Position numbers and translations under genes: made by a program
Notes under the pieces: model-generated
Seen by the model: the letters and a program-made list of their open reading frames with translations, nothing else
Told to the model about the DNA's origin: nothing
Database searches by the model: none
In this document: positions 12,335 to 27,226 of the stretch, one piece after another
Layout of the letters: each line of letters starts with the position of its first letter
Position numbering within the stretch: the first letter of the stretch is position 1
Source of the DNA: Echinometra lucunter
Lineage: Eukaryota > Echinodermata > Echinoidea > Camarodonta > Echinometridae
Length of the DNA stretch: 64,000 bases
Direction of reading: 5' to 3'
Assembly: GCA_029962745.1 (NCBI GenBank)
Contig: CM057159.1
Coordinates: forward strand, 31,713,377-31,777,376

Positions 12335-13436
12335 AAAAGAAGGACAGGAACAGAGAGAGAACGGGTAACATATATTAGAAATGTATTCCTTTTTCCCAAC
12401 CTAACTTCTACCGCGGAACAGATACCGTAGGAGGGGGTGTAGGAGATGGAGGGAGGGAGAGAGAGGAGGAGAGAGAAGGAGAGGGAGAGAGCGTGAGAGG
12501 TGTTGTTTTAAAAATGACCCTATTATTTGCCGATGAAAGTAATTAAAAACTTTACATAACACGGGTTACATTTTAAGTCAATAAAAAATTCCAAATGGCC
12601 CACAAAGTCAGCAGATGAAATAAAAGATGGAAATTGTCTGTAACACATGCCGAATTCATCTTAATCTGACTAAATGAGATCAAATTATGCTTAAATCTTT
12701 AGGTGGTTCTTACACCGGAGGATGGAGGCCAAAGGAAGATAACCAAGACCAATACATACAAGTTGACCTTCTGAGTTTGCATGTGATCAAGGGAATCATG
12801 ACCCAAGGTCAGACTTATACAGGCAATTATTGGGTGACATCATTTAAAGTTCTCTACAGCTTGGATGGATTGATATGGACCACCATTAAGAATGAAGAAC
12901 GCGAAAATGAACAAGATAATACAGTGAGTTAACCCTTTCTTTGAAATGTTAGTTTCAGTTTGAATTTTTCTACCACTTTTCTCTACCGACATATATTTCA
13001 TTTATTCTTTTTCAGAGGGTACCAGCCATATTTTCTCATTTTAATATATGAGGAAGAATATTCCATGCCTTAAGGTATAAAGGCATAGTAGGTCTTTTAT
13101 ATTATATCGCTATACTTGAAGAATTCAAAATTAGATCTTGAGCTTTAATATTCCTCCTACAGATGAAAATGTTTCCTTTCTTCCTAGATCTTCAGCGGTA
13201 ATTCAGATCGGGACACTGTCGTATCACATGAATTTTACGACATAATAGCTCGGTTTGTAAGGATTGTACCAGTGTCATGGGCAGACGGTATCGGTTTGAG
13301 ATTTGAGCTGATTGGCAATACCAAAACAAGTAGGTCTAATAACTCAGTTTTAACATGTTTAAACTAATAGTCGTTGACAAACAAATTCTCACTTGCCTCG
13401 TAAGAGCAATACAGAAACGAGCTGATTCCATTAATT

Positions 13437-13516
<80 letters not shown>

Positions 13517-16500
13517 TTACTACTACTACTAACGATATTGATAATAACAATAATAATGATAATGAAAATAATTATAATAAAATACTATTAGGCCTAATAT
13601 TGATAATATCATTGAACGCACTCATAATTAAGTTCTTCGACATGCACTCATCAGAGTAAAATCGCATGAATGAACTGAAAGCAGAAATTTAATATTGATA
13701 ATAACGATGGTAATAATTATAATGATCATTTTTCGTATAGAGCACTATAGCTTGAGTTGTTGCATTCTCAAGAACTTGAAGCAATAGAGAACGAAAAGTA
13801 TTTAAGACTGCGTTTATAATTTTGACATTTTATAGTGGTGAATAAATGTGTTTAACGACTTGAAGGGGTACTCCAGCCTGAAATTAAGATGATTTGAATA
13901 AATAGCGTAAACTAAACAAGCAAAACATTGATAATTTCATCGAAATCTGATGAAAAATAACAAAGTTATGGCATATTCATGATGATGTGAATACAACCGT
14001 TTTCACAATATAATGCAAAATTGGAAATTCTATAAACTTTGTTATTTTTCATTCTATTTCGATGAAATTTTCAGTATTTTGCTTGTTTAATTTTACTCTA
14101 TTTTTTTCATATCATCTTAATGCAAGGTCGGAGTATTCCTTTGAATAATAGAACCAGGTGGTTCCCTGGAATTTGAGAATTCTGTAGTCAACACGTGTAC
14201 TAATGAAACTGTCACATGTTCCAATAATTTCTTTTTTTTTCGGAATTGTTCTTCAAAATAGTGGCTTTAATATGTTAAGAATAATGTGGTCAATGGTAGC
14301 ATTTTAAAATAAACATGGTACATTTTGTCCAATAAACGTTTCTTACCTCCCACCTAATTTAAGTGAATCGTGTAATTCAATGAATAATGAATATGAAGGT
14401 AAATAATGTGTGATTAACCCACTTCTGACGTTCGGATATTGTGTAAAGATATTTCATGCAGATGGCTTAAGTCTTTCGCTAATAGTCCTGTCGATCTGGA
14501 TAAAAATAACCCTGAAACTTGTTGTCAATAAGTACTAACACGGATCAATGATGAAAGTTTATAGCCAGTGAAGTGTACTTATTGTGGTAGCATACAGCAG
14601 TTGATGCACTGTATTCATTTTTAAATTTAGTTTTATGTGTCGGTTTCCAAACTTATTCGAATTGCATCCGTTTGATAGCACGATACCAAACCTTTTTTAT
14701 CGAATGAAGTAGTACAAATAATAACATTACAATATGTTCAAGTGCAGTAAGTCATTTCAAGTACAAAAAATTTAATAATAATGTAGAAGAACCTATCAAA
14801 AGAAAAAAATGTATCTTGTTAATGTCAACATGTTTTAAGTACTGATTGTGTTCTTATACATCACGGGCATTTTGAGCAGAACAGAAGAGAGTATAAACAA
14901 ATCTATTTTTTCAAAAGCTTTCAAATTGAAGGATACAGAAACATAGAAGAAAGGTCATGATGATTTCGTATTTGCATGTGTCGTAGAATTGTCAAAAATG
15001 CCAGAACTTTAAGAAGTACGCTCTGGATTTCAAAAGATGTGACTCTGGTGACCATTTTGTGCTCTTCTGCTGTGCGTAGAACCACGATTTATATCTCTCA
15101 GACAGAAATGTGGACTTAGTGGTAGTGTTGCTGCAGAATCAGAGGATGCCTATTTCGTTATGTTCTGATTTGTTCATTTGAGCAGCTACAGAAGACACCC
15201 CAAGAGCTCTGGGTATGCAGAGTAACTTGATCCCAGACAGCGCTATCACAGCCTCTACTGAGTACTCTAAAACTAGAGCAAGTAGAGGTCGTCTGGACAT
15301 GGTAAAAGGTGAGTAATGGTAAAGTAACAGATCCTGTTCGTTCAAATTTTAAAATTCTGTCTCAGCTTTGATTTTTAAACTACTTGACTAGAGGGTGTTG
15401 GTTTCATTTAACGGTCGGTCCCAGACGTAAATGAACATCTGATTGACACACGATTCTAAATTCCTCTCCAACGCCCCCCCCCCCCCCCCCGGGTCGAAAA
15501 TGTACAGTAAATCCCCCCACCCCGCAATTTGGTCGAAAATGTGCACTTACACAAGTCACAAAAGATTAAGAAGCTACAAATTGTCACAACTCGACCAAAA
15601 TAAAATTCAAAGTTCTCTGTAATAACAATAAGACTATATAGTCTGGGCCCCGTTGAAATTTGTTAATTAATAACAACTGCTCTAGTTAAGCTACTAAAAT
15701 CCTTGCATCTGATTGGCTGAGAGCAAATTTGTCATAGAAATGTAGCAGTTGTTAGTGATAACAAGTTTTATGAAACGGGCTTCAGTCTCGAAACGGATCG
15801 GGTCGGATGGTGATGCTGATACTGAAACCATGCAGATCAGCTTTCAGCTGTAGCCTAAGGAGGAGGTATCTCACCGGGCTTGAAACTAGTTCGCGACTAG
15901 TTTGTGAGTCCAGATTTTGCTAGTTGCAGAGACGTCTCCTGAAAATCATGGAGTCTCCGAGGAGTCGCAAGAAATTCGAACATGCTTGATTTTTTGAGAC
16001 TATTTACAGTCTCTGCGAAGTCTCCGCGACGTCTCCGAGACGTCTCCATCAGCTGCGGAAACGAATTATATCCGCGACTGCTGAGACGTCCCCCGGATAT
16101 CTTCGAGAGTTCTCTGAGCCGTCTCAGAGACGTCTCGGAGACGTCGCGGAGACCAGGAGCAGACCAGAAAGACTGGTGAGACGTTGCGGAGACGTCACCG
16201 CGACTCTACCTGACGATGTTTGACCCACTTTAGAAACCAGGTGACTGAACGCGTCCTGACATTCCTCCTGGTCCAAGTCAGGTGCATGATCCTGCAAACG
16301 CTCCATCATGATTATTTTGAAACTTGTCGCAGAGGCGTCTCTTTGGTGAGAGCTTATTTTGGAGACGTCTCCACGACTGCAGAGACTGCAAGTCTCTGAG
16401 ACGTCGCGGAGACGTCTCCGTTGGTGAGATAGGGCCTTAAGTCTGGACGAAGTCCGAACTCAATCACTCTTCTACACCTAACCCGACGCCTAATTAAGAA

Positions 16501-19500
16501 ATGAGCGGAATTAATACTGGGCATGTTTGGACTTGGTCTGTAGAAAGGTATGGGGGGGGGGAGCTCATATCCAATTTCAATATCTTGTTGCTCCGTCTCT
16601 TCAGACGACCATAAAAGTGAAATTCCGCAAGAAAGCGTGAGACCGTGTTTTCCCACGAGACTGGCCAGATTGTCTACAAACTAATTGCAGACTCCTCAAC
16701 CCTTGCAGAAATTACACAGTGGCCATGAACACATTGACTTATTTTAGGTCATAACAGTCTCTGGAGCATTTGAACAGTCTCTAGAGCAAGTAAAAAAAAC
16801 TCTACATGATTCGTAGTTTAAAGAAATTCAGTCTCTCTGGGCAAGATCTCCTTACTGTCTTCACATCATACTTTCGGCCAATACTAGAATATTGTGCGCC
16901 AGTGTGGCACTCATCCCTGACACAGAATGAAACATAACAAATAGAATCCATTCAGAAAAGGGGACTACGTATCATTCTTGGCCAGGAATACCATTCCAAT
17001 GAAAACGTATTTTCAACTTTTGGTCTCTCAACTTTGCACGACAGGCGTGTCAATCTGTGTATCAAATTCGCGTTGTCTCTTGAAAAGTTCTTTCCCCGTT
17101 GGTTACCCCCTAAACAGTCTGAATTCATAGTTTTAAGAAACAGTGGAAAATACAGATCAACCAAGTGAAGCACTTAGCGTCACAGGAAAAGTGCCATGCC
17201 CTTCCTTATCAGGTTATTAAATAACAAATAAAATGTGGGTGGTTTTTAATCTTCTTATTATGTACCAATATTGAATGGATAGACTTGATGATATTTTTCC
17301 CATTGACTTTAATATTCACTTTATGATTTTCAAGTTATTGAAGATTTTAGAGTTACATCACTCTCCGTCAAATATTACAATAAACTACCATTAACAGTTT
17401 CCAACCAAACTGGTTAAAGTTCTCTGACCACATGTACTTGTATAATTAGGTATGGAGCATTTAGTACAGTACAGTAAATGAAATGTGTCAATTTCATTCT
17501 TGATAATAATTTTTAATTAGACTGTTTTGATACAGTCCTCCTACTTGATCTTCTTCTTATCAACACGTTAAACTTCACTGTTGATAAGTTCCTCTTTTCC
17601 TTTCTTTTTTGTTTAAGTTGCAGTCATATTCAAATATGTCAAACATGTGTACTTCAGCATGTTCAGTCGAGTCAGCAACTTCTGTTATATCAACTCTGTT
17701 TATAATCTTTCATTAAATTCCAAATCTATCCCGTTTTGTTTCTTTTACTGTTACCAACACTGCACCCTGCATATACCCACCAGCCTCATAACAGTTGAAT
17801 TTCATTTATGATATGTGATTGTACACTTTATTGAATTCTATTAATTTGCATTGAAATCTCTTGTGCAATTTGTATGTTTTTAACATCATTGTAAATTCAA
17901 TTGCAATTCAGCCTTCCAGGCTGCGAGAATTGAATAAAGCATATATTGAATCTTGAATCTTGAAACATATAAACTCTCTTCCTGCCAGAATAGATCAGTT
18001 GAGATTTATGTTCAGAAATTGTCCTTTTGATATCATTACATATCAGAGTCACTCTGTGATATGACAATATTCGACAACGACATCCATATTGATGGTTTTG
18101 ATATAATACGCAAAGATCTCGCTCCGCGAATCTCTTAACTCAGTCATGTCAGTATCAACTAAAAAATATGTTGTGGGGATATGTATTACCGCATGCTCTT
18201 TATTGCTGCACGGTATGGTCTTTTCGATTTAAATATAAAGTCGATATGTTAAATGAACTTCATAAAAGAGCAATCTTGGCATGTTCCATCGCGACAAGTC
18301 CTGGATGGTCTAAAAATGGCCGACTCTTAATGAATTGCTCCTCAAAGCCACTTTTTGTCTGGTTTTCAAATGTATTAATGACTTGGAACCTCCAGCTCTG
18401 TCAGTCATATTTGTACTACGAGATCATACTATGAAACGCACTACGCGAAATAGTAACAAGAAACTGCTGAAACTTTGTTAAGTGCAATTCTGAATTCTAT
18501 TCGAACACTTTCGTTAATTATGGCATGAAAGTGTCGAAGTCCCATACACTACCTGCGCAAAATCAATTAATCTCTTTTTTTAAAATTTCAATTTCTTGCA
18601 GAAAATACATGAAATATCATTATTGGCTTTATGCTGTCCCCTTCCAGAGCTCAGCTGCGTTATATCACTGGTCATATCAGTAATATATACATGCTTTTCT
18701 GCCTGCTTACTTCACAGGTAAAGGTGGTCTAAAAGGAGGATGGTCACCAAAAATAAATGATGTCAACCAATGGCTGCAGGTGGATCTAAACGGCATCTAC
18801 TTGATCACTGGGGTTATTACGCAAGGTAGACAGGATGGCAACAGATGGGTGACGGCTTTCAAAGTTGATTACAGCAACGACGGCACTAACTGGAAGACAA
18901 TTGGCAGTTGTAATGGAAACGATAAGGTTTGTTCACTATAAAATTAATAAGTCACAATCGGGGGGGGGGTAATGAAAAGAAAGAGACAGACACCTTGTGT
19001 AGAGAACATGTCCCTTGAGGTTAAGCTAAGGGTACATCATGTTGACGTGGTGAGATAACACCCGACCTAATTAAAATATTAAAGGGAACTAATCTGCCTT
19101 GTAGTTTTTTAGCTAATAAGTTTAACGCGGATGGGGTAGGGTGTAGGTTGCAGCCGTGCCTCATGCAAAATGTCCTTACACTACTTATTGCATGAGTCTT
19201 GTAATGCATGAACCTTTTAATTTTTCCAAGTAGTTGATTAGAGTAATAAAACTTTATTTGAAAAATTAACTGAACTCGACTATTTGTTTTTGAAGGTTTT
19301 TCCTGCAAACAGTGATCGCAATACCAAGGTTACAACAGAGTTTCCAATACCAGTGGAGGGCAGATTCATACGCATTCGTCCCTACTCTTGGTACGGCTTC
19401 ATTGCCATGAGGATTGAAATTCTTGGAAGGGGTCCAGTGGCTGGTAAGTTAGATCAGCATTCCCAGAACTTAGAAGCAACACATGAGAATAGCATTCTAT

Positions 19501-21744
19501 ATTCTAAACTGATACAAGTTTGAAAGCAAAATATTTCCTTCGTCGAATAATTAGGGTGTTGACGCCTTTGACAACTTTGTAACCTTATTTCAGCGGACAT
19601 TTTTGCATCGTACTTGTGTCAATATTATATAGGATCTCTATGACCTGTACCCATCATTAACTACTACAGTCATTGCAACTTTCCCCGTTAGTGGGATGGG
19701 CTATACCACAGACATATAATAAATACTTTAGGGGTTATTTTGCCTAGGTACATTTTCGCACTTCATTTGAATTATCTCAACGTAAAATGACATTGTGACC
19801 TAAGAAAAAAAAAATCACCCATTCATTATAGCCCACTACTACTGTTAGGCAAAATAGAAGACTTTTCACGTGATCTCAGCCATTCATTTGATTAGAATCC
19901 ATATCACAATGGATAATCTCCTCATAATATACTTAGATATTGTGACAGATATTTAGGCCTATGTTTGAATTAAATGAATTAACTAGATCTCGAAATGCAG
20001 CAAAAATCTTAAACTTGTACAGAGCAATGGTGAATGTAGGCCTAAGTCCACTTCTACTTCAAATTAGATTCATCTTCGGTGCTCTTATTCCGGAAACTGC
20101 AATGTAAAGGTACAATACCCCGGCACAATGCATTGTGCTATGAGTAAATATTTCCAAGGATTGCATGTTCTTTGATATACTGATGTTATGTATTATGTCT
20201 AATTTATATCATGTTGAACTGAAATATGCATCCAAAAATAACTAAACTTGAGGGTATAAATCTACTCTGAAGTCTTGATTGTTTCCTGTGTTCCAACTTC
20301 TTTTTAGGTCAACGGTATGAGCCCCTGGAACTTGGTATGGAAGATGGTCGTATCGAAAAGGATCAACTTACTGCGAGCTCATGTTATGATCAACAATATC
20401 GGTGTGTTGACAGGGCAAGACTCAACCAAGGAGCAAGTATGCTTATCAGCAATTTGTTCTTATAGTTCAGTGCGATATTGTTCTTTAAAGCGTTCAAACA
20501 TGCTTTAATAAAACACTTGTAGGACAGGGCGCTGTGTGTCCGGCCAATCGTGTAGGTTATGCACAGTCCTGCATGCTTGGTGCGAATGTTATGAAGACAA
20601 ACACACAAGGCTTTTGCTGCGCCGTATAGTCAACACGTTTCCTTCTGCCTCGATCCGCCAGACTTCCGCAGGGTTGAAGCTGGTGGGTAGATTCCTCGTG
20701 GGTGGGCAGAAGTCAGTTTAAGCCTGGGTAGATTTCCAAGTAAATCCTCATGGACAGGAAGGTCAGGGTGAGTTTAATACGGTAATTCTCTCAGGATCTT
20801 TATCTTTCGGCGTATAGCCAGACGGTGAGATATGATCTGATCTGATCTGATCCGATATGATATGATTACGGATGTGATGTGATTTATTTACCAATAACAA
20901 AGACAAAAATAGGTTTTAAGTATTTATAAATTCAAATCTTTTAACTATCATGGTAAAAAGAAGGAAAGGTATTTTTCAAAATGGAACCACAGAATAGAAT
21001 GAGTGATCCCTTGCAGGGTTAGGAATTTGCTTAAAATAATGAACGGCAAGTTATCCTTCCTAGCCTATTAGATTATTTAACATGTTTAGCCTACGATCCA
21101 AAATTAGCCCAGTTTATGTGAATTAAAAAGTGAACTCGAAAGTTTCTTTTTTTCTATCTTTTTAAATTAATATTTTATAAAAACTTTTTTTTTTTTGCTC
21201 GTCGATCAACGGGGGAGGGGGGATGGCCCCTTGTGCCCCCCTTTGCTACGCCAGTGTTAATGAATTATGCATCCACACACTGTGGGCTACCCTAGCGTAG
21301 GTTGCTGGAACTATATTAAGCAGGGATAGTAATATTATAATGTTATTGAATGTTGTAATCATTATTATCATTATTATCATTGATATTATGTTCATCATTG
21401 TTATTGTAGTTGTTGTTGATACTATTATTACTACCATTTTATTAATGATATCATTATAATTATTATTTTAATTATAACTATTATTCTAAGTGTTTTAACC
21501 AGTGTTTAAAGTTGCACAACAAAGGATAAAAAGAAACAATAGCCCAGGACATATTCATATTACTGAACAATGCAGAGAATTAAACAACGTAACAGTCGAA
21601 TGAGGAATGAAACATCATTGGAATACAATGATATTGTTATCATTATTATTTTTATTGTTATAGCAATTATCATCATCATTATTGTCATTGTCATTAGTAT
21701 TTGTAGTAGTAGTTGTAGTAGTAGTAGTTATGATAATAATAATA

Positions 21745-21777
<33 letters not shown>

Positions 21778-22161
21778 ATAATGATAATAATAGTGGTCAT
21801 TTATAATGCTCTATACACAATGTAGTACCATAGCGCTTACAAAGTAAACAACAACAAAAAAGAATTAGCTCTATGGAAAAAGGTAAGTCTTCACTTGTCT
21901 TTTCAAAGTTGACAGAATTTCTATTTGCTCGGATTGAGGGTGGGAGATTGTTCCAAGCTCTAGAAGCACCTACACTAACACATTTTTTCAGCAGAAGAAA
22001 GATTTGATCTGGGAATTACAAGTCTACTAATATGACACACAGAACGAAGATTACGTGTGGGTAACTAAGGAGCTATTGTGTCAGCAAAGTAAGAGGGGGC
22101 AGTATCGTTGATTAATTTGTAAACGTACAGGCAGAGTTTGAATTGAACACGTTGAGAGTAA

Positions 22162-22193
<32 letters not shown>

Positions 22194-22194
22194 C

Positions 22195-22238
<44 letters not shown>

Positions 22239-22506
22239 ATAGTAGTAGTAGCAGCAGCAGCAGCATATAGTAGTAGTAGTAGTAGTAGTAGTAGCAGCAG
22301 CAGCAGCAGCAGCAGCATATAGTAGTAGTAGTAGTAGTAGCAGTAGCAGCAGCAGCAGCAGCAGCATATAGTAGTAGTAGTAGTAGTAGTAGCAGCAGCA
22401 GCAGCAGCAGCAGCATATAGTAGTAGTAGTAGTAGTAGCAGCAGCAGCAGCAGCAGCATATAGTAGTAGTAGTAGTAGTAGTAGCAGCAGCAGCAGCAGC
22501 AGCATA

Positions 22507-22542
<36 letters not shown>

Positions 22543-22617
22543 CAGTAGCAGCAGCAGCAGAATATAGTAATAGCAGGGAGATCTCCCTGGTAATAGTACT
22601 ACTACTACTACTACTAC

Positions 22618-22659
<42 letters not shown>

Positions 22660-25600
22660 CAGTAGTAGTGGTACATGTAGTAGTATCATATATATTGATT
22701 TCTTTCCTCCAAAAAGTATTAAAAACTGTTCCAAATTGTCTCTGTAGGTGGTAAATTTAAAGGCGCATGGTCGGCTAAAAACAATGATCCGTTCCAGTGG
22801 ATTCAGGTTGATTTCCAACATGACATCAAGCTGGAGGGTATTGTAACCCAGGGTAAATCAGATCTTAACCAGTGGGTGACTACTTACAGCTTGCAGTATG
22901 GCTCAAATGATAGACCATCTCTGAAAGATTATGAGGACAGCAACGGAGACCCTATGGTATGTGCTTCAGGGGTTGTTTTATGTGTAATATCTGGCATATA
23001 ACTATGAATAACGTAAATTTGCTTGTCTCTGTAAGACAACGTCTATTGTGCACCATTGGCCCCATTAAATTTTCAGTAAAAGAAATATTAGAAAATTCTG
23101 GGTAAATTTGATTCTTATCAATTACATGCTGCAATTTTCATTTTCTTTTTTTATATTCTGATTACTGTTAATTCTGATAGATAGACAGACAGATAGATAG
23201 ATAGATAGATGAAATGGCCTTTATTTAAAAATCTCATGCATCGCAACCAGAGGTTGAATTACATGTACATGGGTTAAAAACATAATAAGCACATTACATG
23301 CCAATTGGGAATTTACAATCGGACATAGGATGAGTTCATTAAACACATTGAAATATATCAATCAGCAATCAGGAATTACTTCACTTATTTAAGTGTCATG
23401 AAAATCCGTATTACTAGTACTAATTACTAGATATTACTTTACTAACATGTTAACACTATTTATTTAGGTAAGAGATTGAATATATAAATACTTCTGATTG
23501 TTAAGGGCAAATATTAAATAATTGAATATAAATATGACAATTTGAAAACCAAGAAACAAAATAGAATTCAAAATATAACTCAGTTTGGATGGTGGAGTTG
23601 AATAGAGATAAACAGTTCCAAGAATTAATAATCTGATACTTTCATGAACTTTTTATCGTGACTTTGTATTTCAGTTTGATACATTTATTTCTAATTATGC
23701 TTACATTAAACTCGGCATTCTAAGTGTTGTCGTAATTAATGACTTACATTTTCCTACAAGTTGTTATAATTGCACTATCGATATTATTGCTCTGAATTCA
23801 TTCTAATACTTTTTTAATGTTCTCGTAAAATAATTTGCCTTCAGATTTTTGTCCTCTATACTTTTTCTTCCTTTTCTTCTCCATATGCTTTTTCTTCTAA
23901 TCTGTTATTATCACGATGGTCATATATATTTCCATGTTCAATATTATTGAATGTTTTTTTGTTATTGTTGTTATTCATCGGTTCATTTTATATCGAATTC
24001 CTTAATTAAAGTACATTTGCTTGAGCCTTCGACTACAGTCTTGAATATTTTTAGAGCTATAAACCTGAACAGTTCAATTCAGTTTTAACTCATAAAGCTC
24101 GCTCACCAAAAACATCGCAGGGTTTTGCAAACGCGGTGTGATAAATACATTTTTGTATCATACCACTTCCAGGTCCATTGTTGTGTCAGTCATCCTCATG
24201 ATGCTTAATTTTTTGTTCGTTTTTACCTAGTTTACAGCTGCATGTAGGCTGAATGAGCATTTTAAGGAGAACGAGACCACCCTGATATCAGTGGGTTTAC
24301 AGAAATTTAAAGAAAAAAATAAAAAAATCAGCGAAAGCGAGTTTGGATAAAATCCATTGAAGGGCAAAAAGATGGAAGTATTTCATTATTGACATTCCCA
24401 GTGCTGCATGAGATTTATAACATTTCTCTTTCATTAGGTCTTTCATGCGAACTCGGATAGAAATACACCAGTGACTAACCTGTTACCCCTACCAGTGACA
24501 GCTCGCTTTGTCCGCATTTTGCCAAAAACTTGGATGAATTTTATCAGCATGCGTTTTGACCTGCTTGGGGCAGGACCAACTGGAGGTAAGTTAAAATTCC
24601 ACAACAATGATTCATCACTGAAATTATGATTTAAAAAAAACAACTCACTGCTCGATGGGAGAATGTGGGGAAGGGGCGGGTAGTCAGAAATGTTGCTCTG
24701 CACACCCGTTACTATATACCCCTCCCCCCCCCCCCCGGGGGGGGGGCATAAGTATTGCAACATAGCTAAATCGGTGCGTATGCATTTGTCAGTTGTAAGC
24801 CTTTCTGTATTTTGTGATTTTTCGTTCATAACCATTGAATTTTGTGGACCATTTGTGTATATCTTAGATGGGAGGACTTATCCTTTTCTGTCCTGAGAGC
24901 AGTAGATATCCTGACCCAGTCATGTCTGAAAAAATGAAGAAGACAACAGACCGAAGGAAACAAATCGGCATATTGGGAGGTGGGGGTTATCAGTGAACGG
25001 AATCATGATACTCCCCCTTCAAATTTCTCCCGAACATGTTTACAAGTTTTGTATACACTTTTCGCAAGAAAATAATGCCCATAACGTATCCAGAAAAGAG
25101 CGGAGGAAAACAACCACATCCAGAGAAGATAGATTTCTGTGGGCCGTTGCCAAGAGGTTGCCAAGGAGAATGCGCGCCACAATCATCCAGAAAAAAATCT
25201 AATAAGTATGTGAAGAATTCGCTTATGGAAATTAATTTCGTTTGATATTTTCACCACAATGCTATCAACGAATTATTCACGAATTCATTATATTCATTAT
25301 ATTTTTCTGGATAATGACTGTGGCGCGCATCCTCCTTGGCAACGCCTTGGCAACAGCCCACAGAAGTCTATCTTCTCTGGTGTGGTTAATTTCCTCCGTT
25401 CTTTTCTGGAAACAATATGGGTATTACTTCCTTGCTAAAAGTGTACACAACCTTGTAAACAGGTTGGATAGAAATACGAAGGGGGAATATCATGATTTCA
25501 TTCACTGATAACTCCCACCTCCCAATATGGACATTTGCTTCCTTTGGTCTTTTGTCTTCTCCGTTGTTACGAGATATCTACTGCTCTCGGGACAGAAAAG

Positions 25601-26877
25601 GACAAGTAAACCGGCAGCAAGGTGACTTTTGATTAGATGAACGAGGTACCAACATCTGAGTGTTGGAACACCTTGGACGGAACCCCGCATATACCAAACT
25701 GGGCATCTGCTGTTGCACCTCTGCTGCATGTGGCCCCTGGGGCCTTTTAAAAGGGGCCCAAAAATGCGTTTGGTTAGATGAACGAGGTAACATGGAGTCC
25801 ACGGCAGCTCATTACACTGAATTCGGAATGGCCCATGACAGACGAATTTTCTGCTGCTAAGTGCCCGGCAGCATCCCCAAAGGGCCAATTGTTGCATAGA
25901 AGCTACATATAGGCTTGGTTTGATGAACGAGGTACCACACGAAACCCACGGCCGATTTTAGGACTCCTCTCACAGACTTTGGAATGACCCATGACAGACG
26001 AATTTTTCTGCTGCTTTTTGCCCGCCAGATGCCAACAAAGAGGGGCCCGATGGCCCTTTTTCGTATGTTTGCCAAGGTTAAACATCCTGTACTACTTAAA
26101 ACAGATATGAAATGGTCAAATCGATCTTACAAAACTCCCAAATGAGCTATGGCAGACAAATTTCCTGCCGCTTTGTGCCCGGAACACCCCCAAAGCGTGG
26201 CCCGAGGGCCTTTTTCATATTTTGACCCGTCATATTTTGACCTAGTTAACATCTTAGACGTCACTTGAAACCATTGTGAAAGGGTCGGATCTATCCTACA
26301 GACTAACGAATGGGCCATGACAGACAATGTACTATTGCTTTGTGCCCGGTAGATGTCCATAAAGAGTGGCCCGAGGGCCTCTGTTGTACGTTTGACCTAG
26401 TAAACATCCTAGGTATCACTAACAACCAGTTTGAAATTGTAAGGTCGACCTTAAAAACTATCGAAATGGCCATGGCAGGCAAATTTTCTGTTGCTAAGTG
26501 CCCGCAAGACGTCCCCCGTCAAGTCCCCCTCCCCCTAAAAGAGACCTTGACGAAGAAAACGATGTACAACTTAAAACAAATTTGAAATGTATGTATGCAT
26601 TTTACAAAACACGGAAAACATTCTACTGTTTTGTCTCTTTTGGGCCATGAGACGATCCAAGATGTGACCCAAAGGCCCCTTTCTGTAACCTTGACCAAGA
26701 TTAGATAATTAAGTTACCATCTAACACCATTTAGCTCAGGCTAACCTGACAGAAATGGGACTTGCCAGTCTAATTTTCTACTGGTCTAAAGTTCTCCCTT
26801 TTAAGATATACACAAATTTCAACAGCTAAAAACGAAAACTCACAAAAATACAGAAAGGCTTACAACTCACGATTGCA

Positions 26878-26943
<66 letters not shown>

Positions 26944-27171
26944 AAGAAATTTGACAAATGCAAACAACTTTGGCAACTCCCTTGTACATGATAAACACTG
27001 AAAGAAATGAAAATGGGAGAATAATAACTGCGTAGCTCCTCAATGGATGACAGCTCTGGGGAACATTGAGGGAGCTACCCAATTATTATTCTCCCATTTT
27101 CATTTCTTCCAGTGTTTAATATATATATTTTTAATGTACCGTATATATGTATATATGTATATATGTATATA

Positions 27172-27226
<55 letters not shown>

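Larger units (their letters stand above)
13330..15185 (+). other. Intron 4
   Basis: Contains the (CTA)n microsatellite at 13438-13528 and the foldback element at 13860-14146; the rest is AT-rich. The acceptor region offers two AGs six bases apart; see exon 5. Confidence 0.75.
15309..18717 (+). other. Intron 5
   Basis: Contains a poly-C tract (15474-15490), a GGGCC-ended MITE (15644-15784), the AGACGTCT-rich element (about 15854-16441) and two LINE reverse-transcriptase relics (16780-17964 and 18168-18560). No exon seen. Confidence 0.8.

Noticed and set aside
18927..19308. 95-codon minus frame in intron 6
   Set aside because: No splice context or recognisable domain; it overlaps the start of plus-strand exon 7.
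22081..22821. 246-codon minus-strand frame rich in Leu, Ala, Thr, Cys and Tyr
   Set aside because: It is a translation of the TAG/CAG trinucleotide array in intron 8, with no independent coding evidence.
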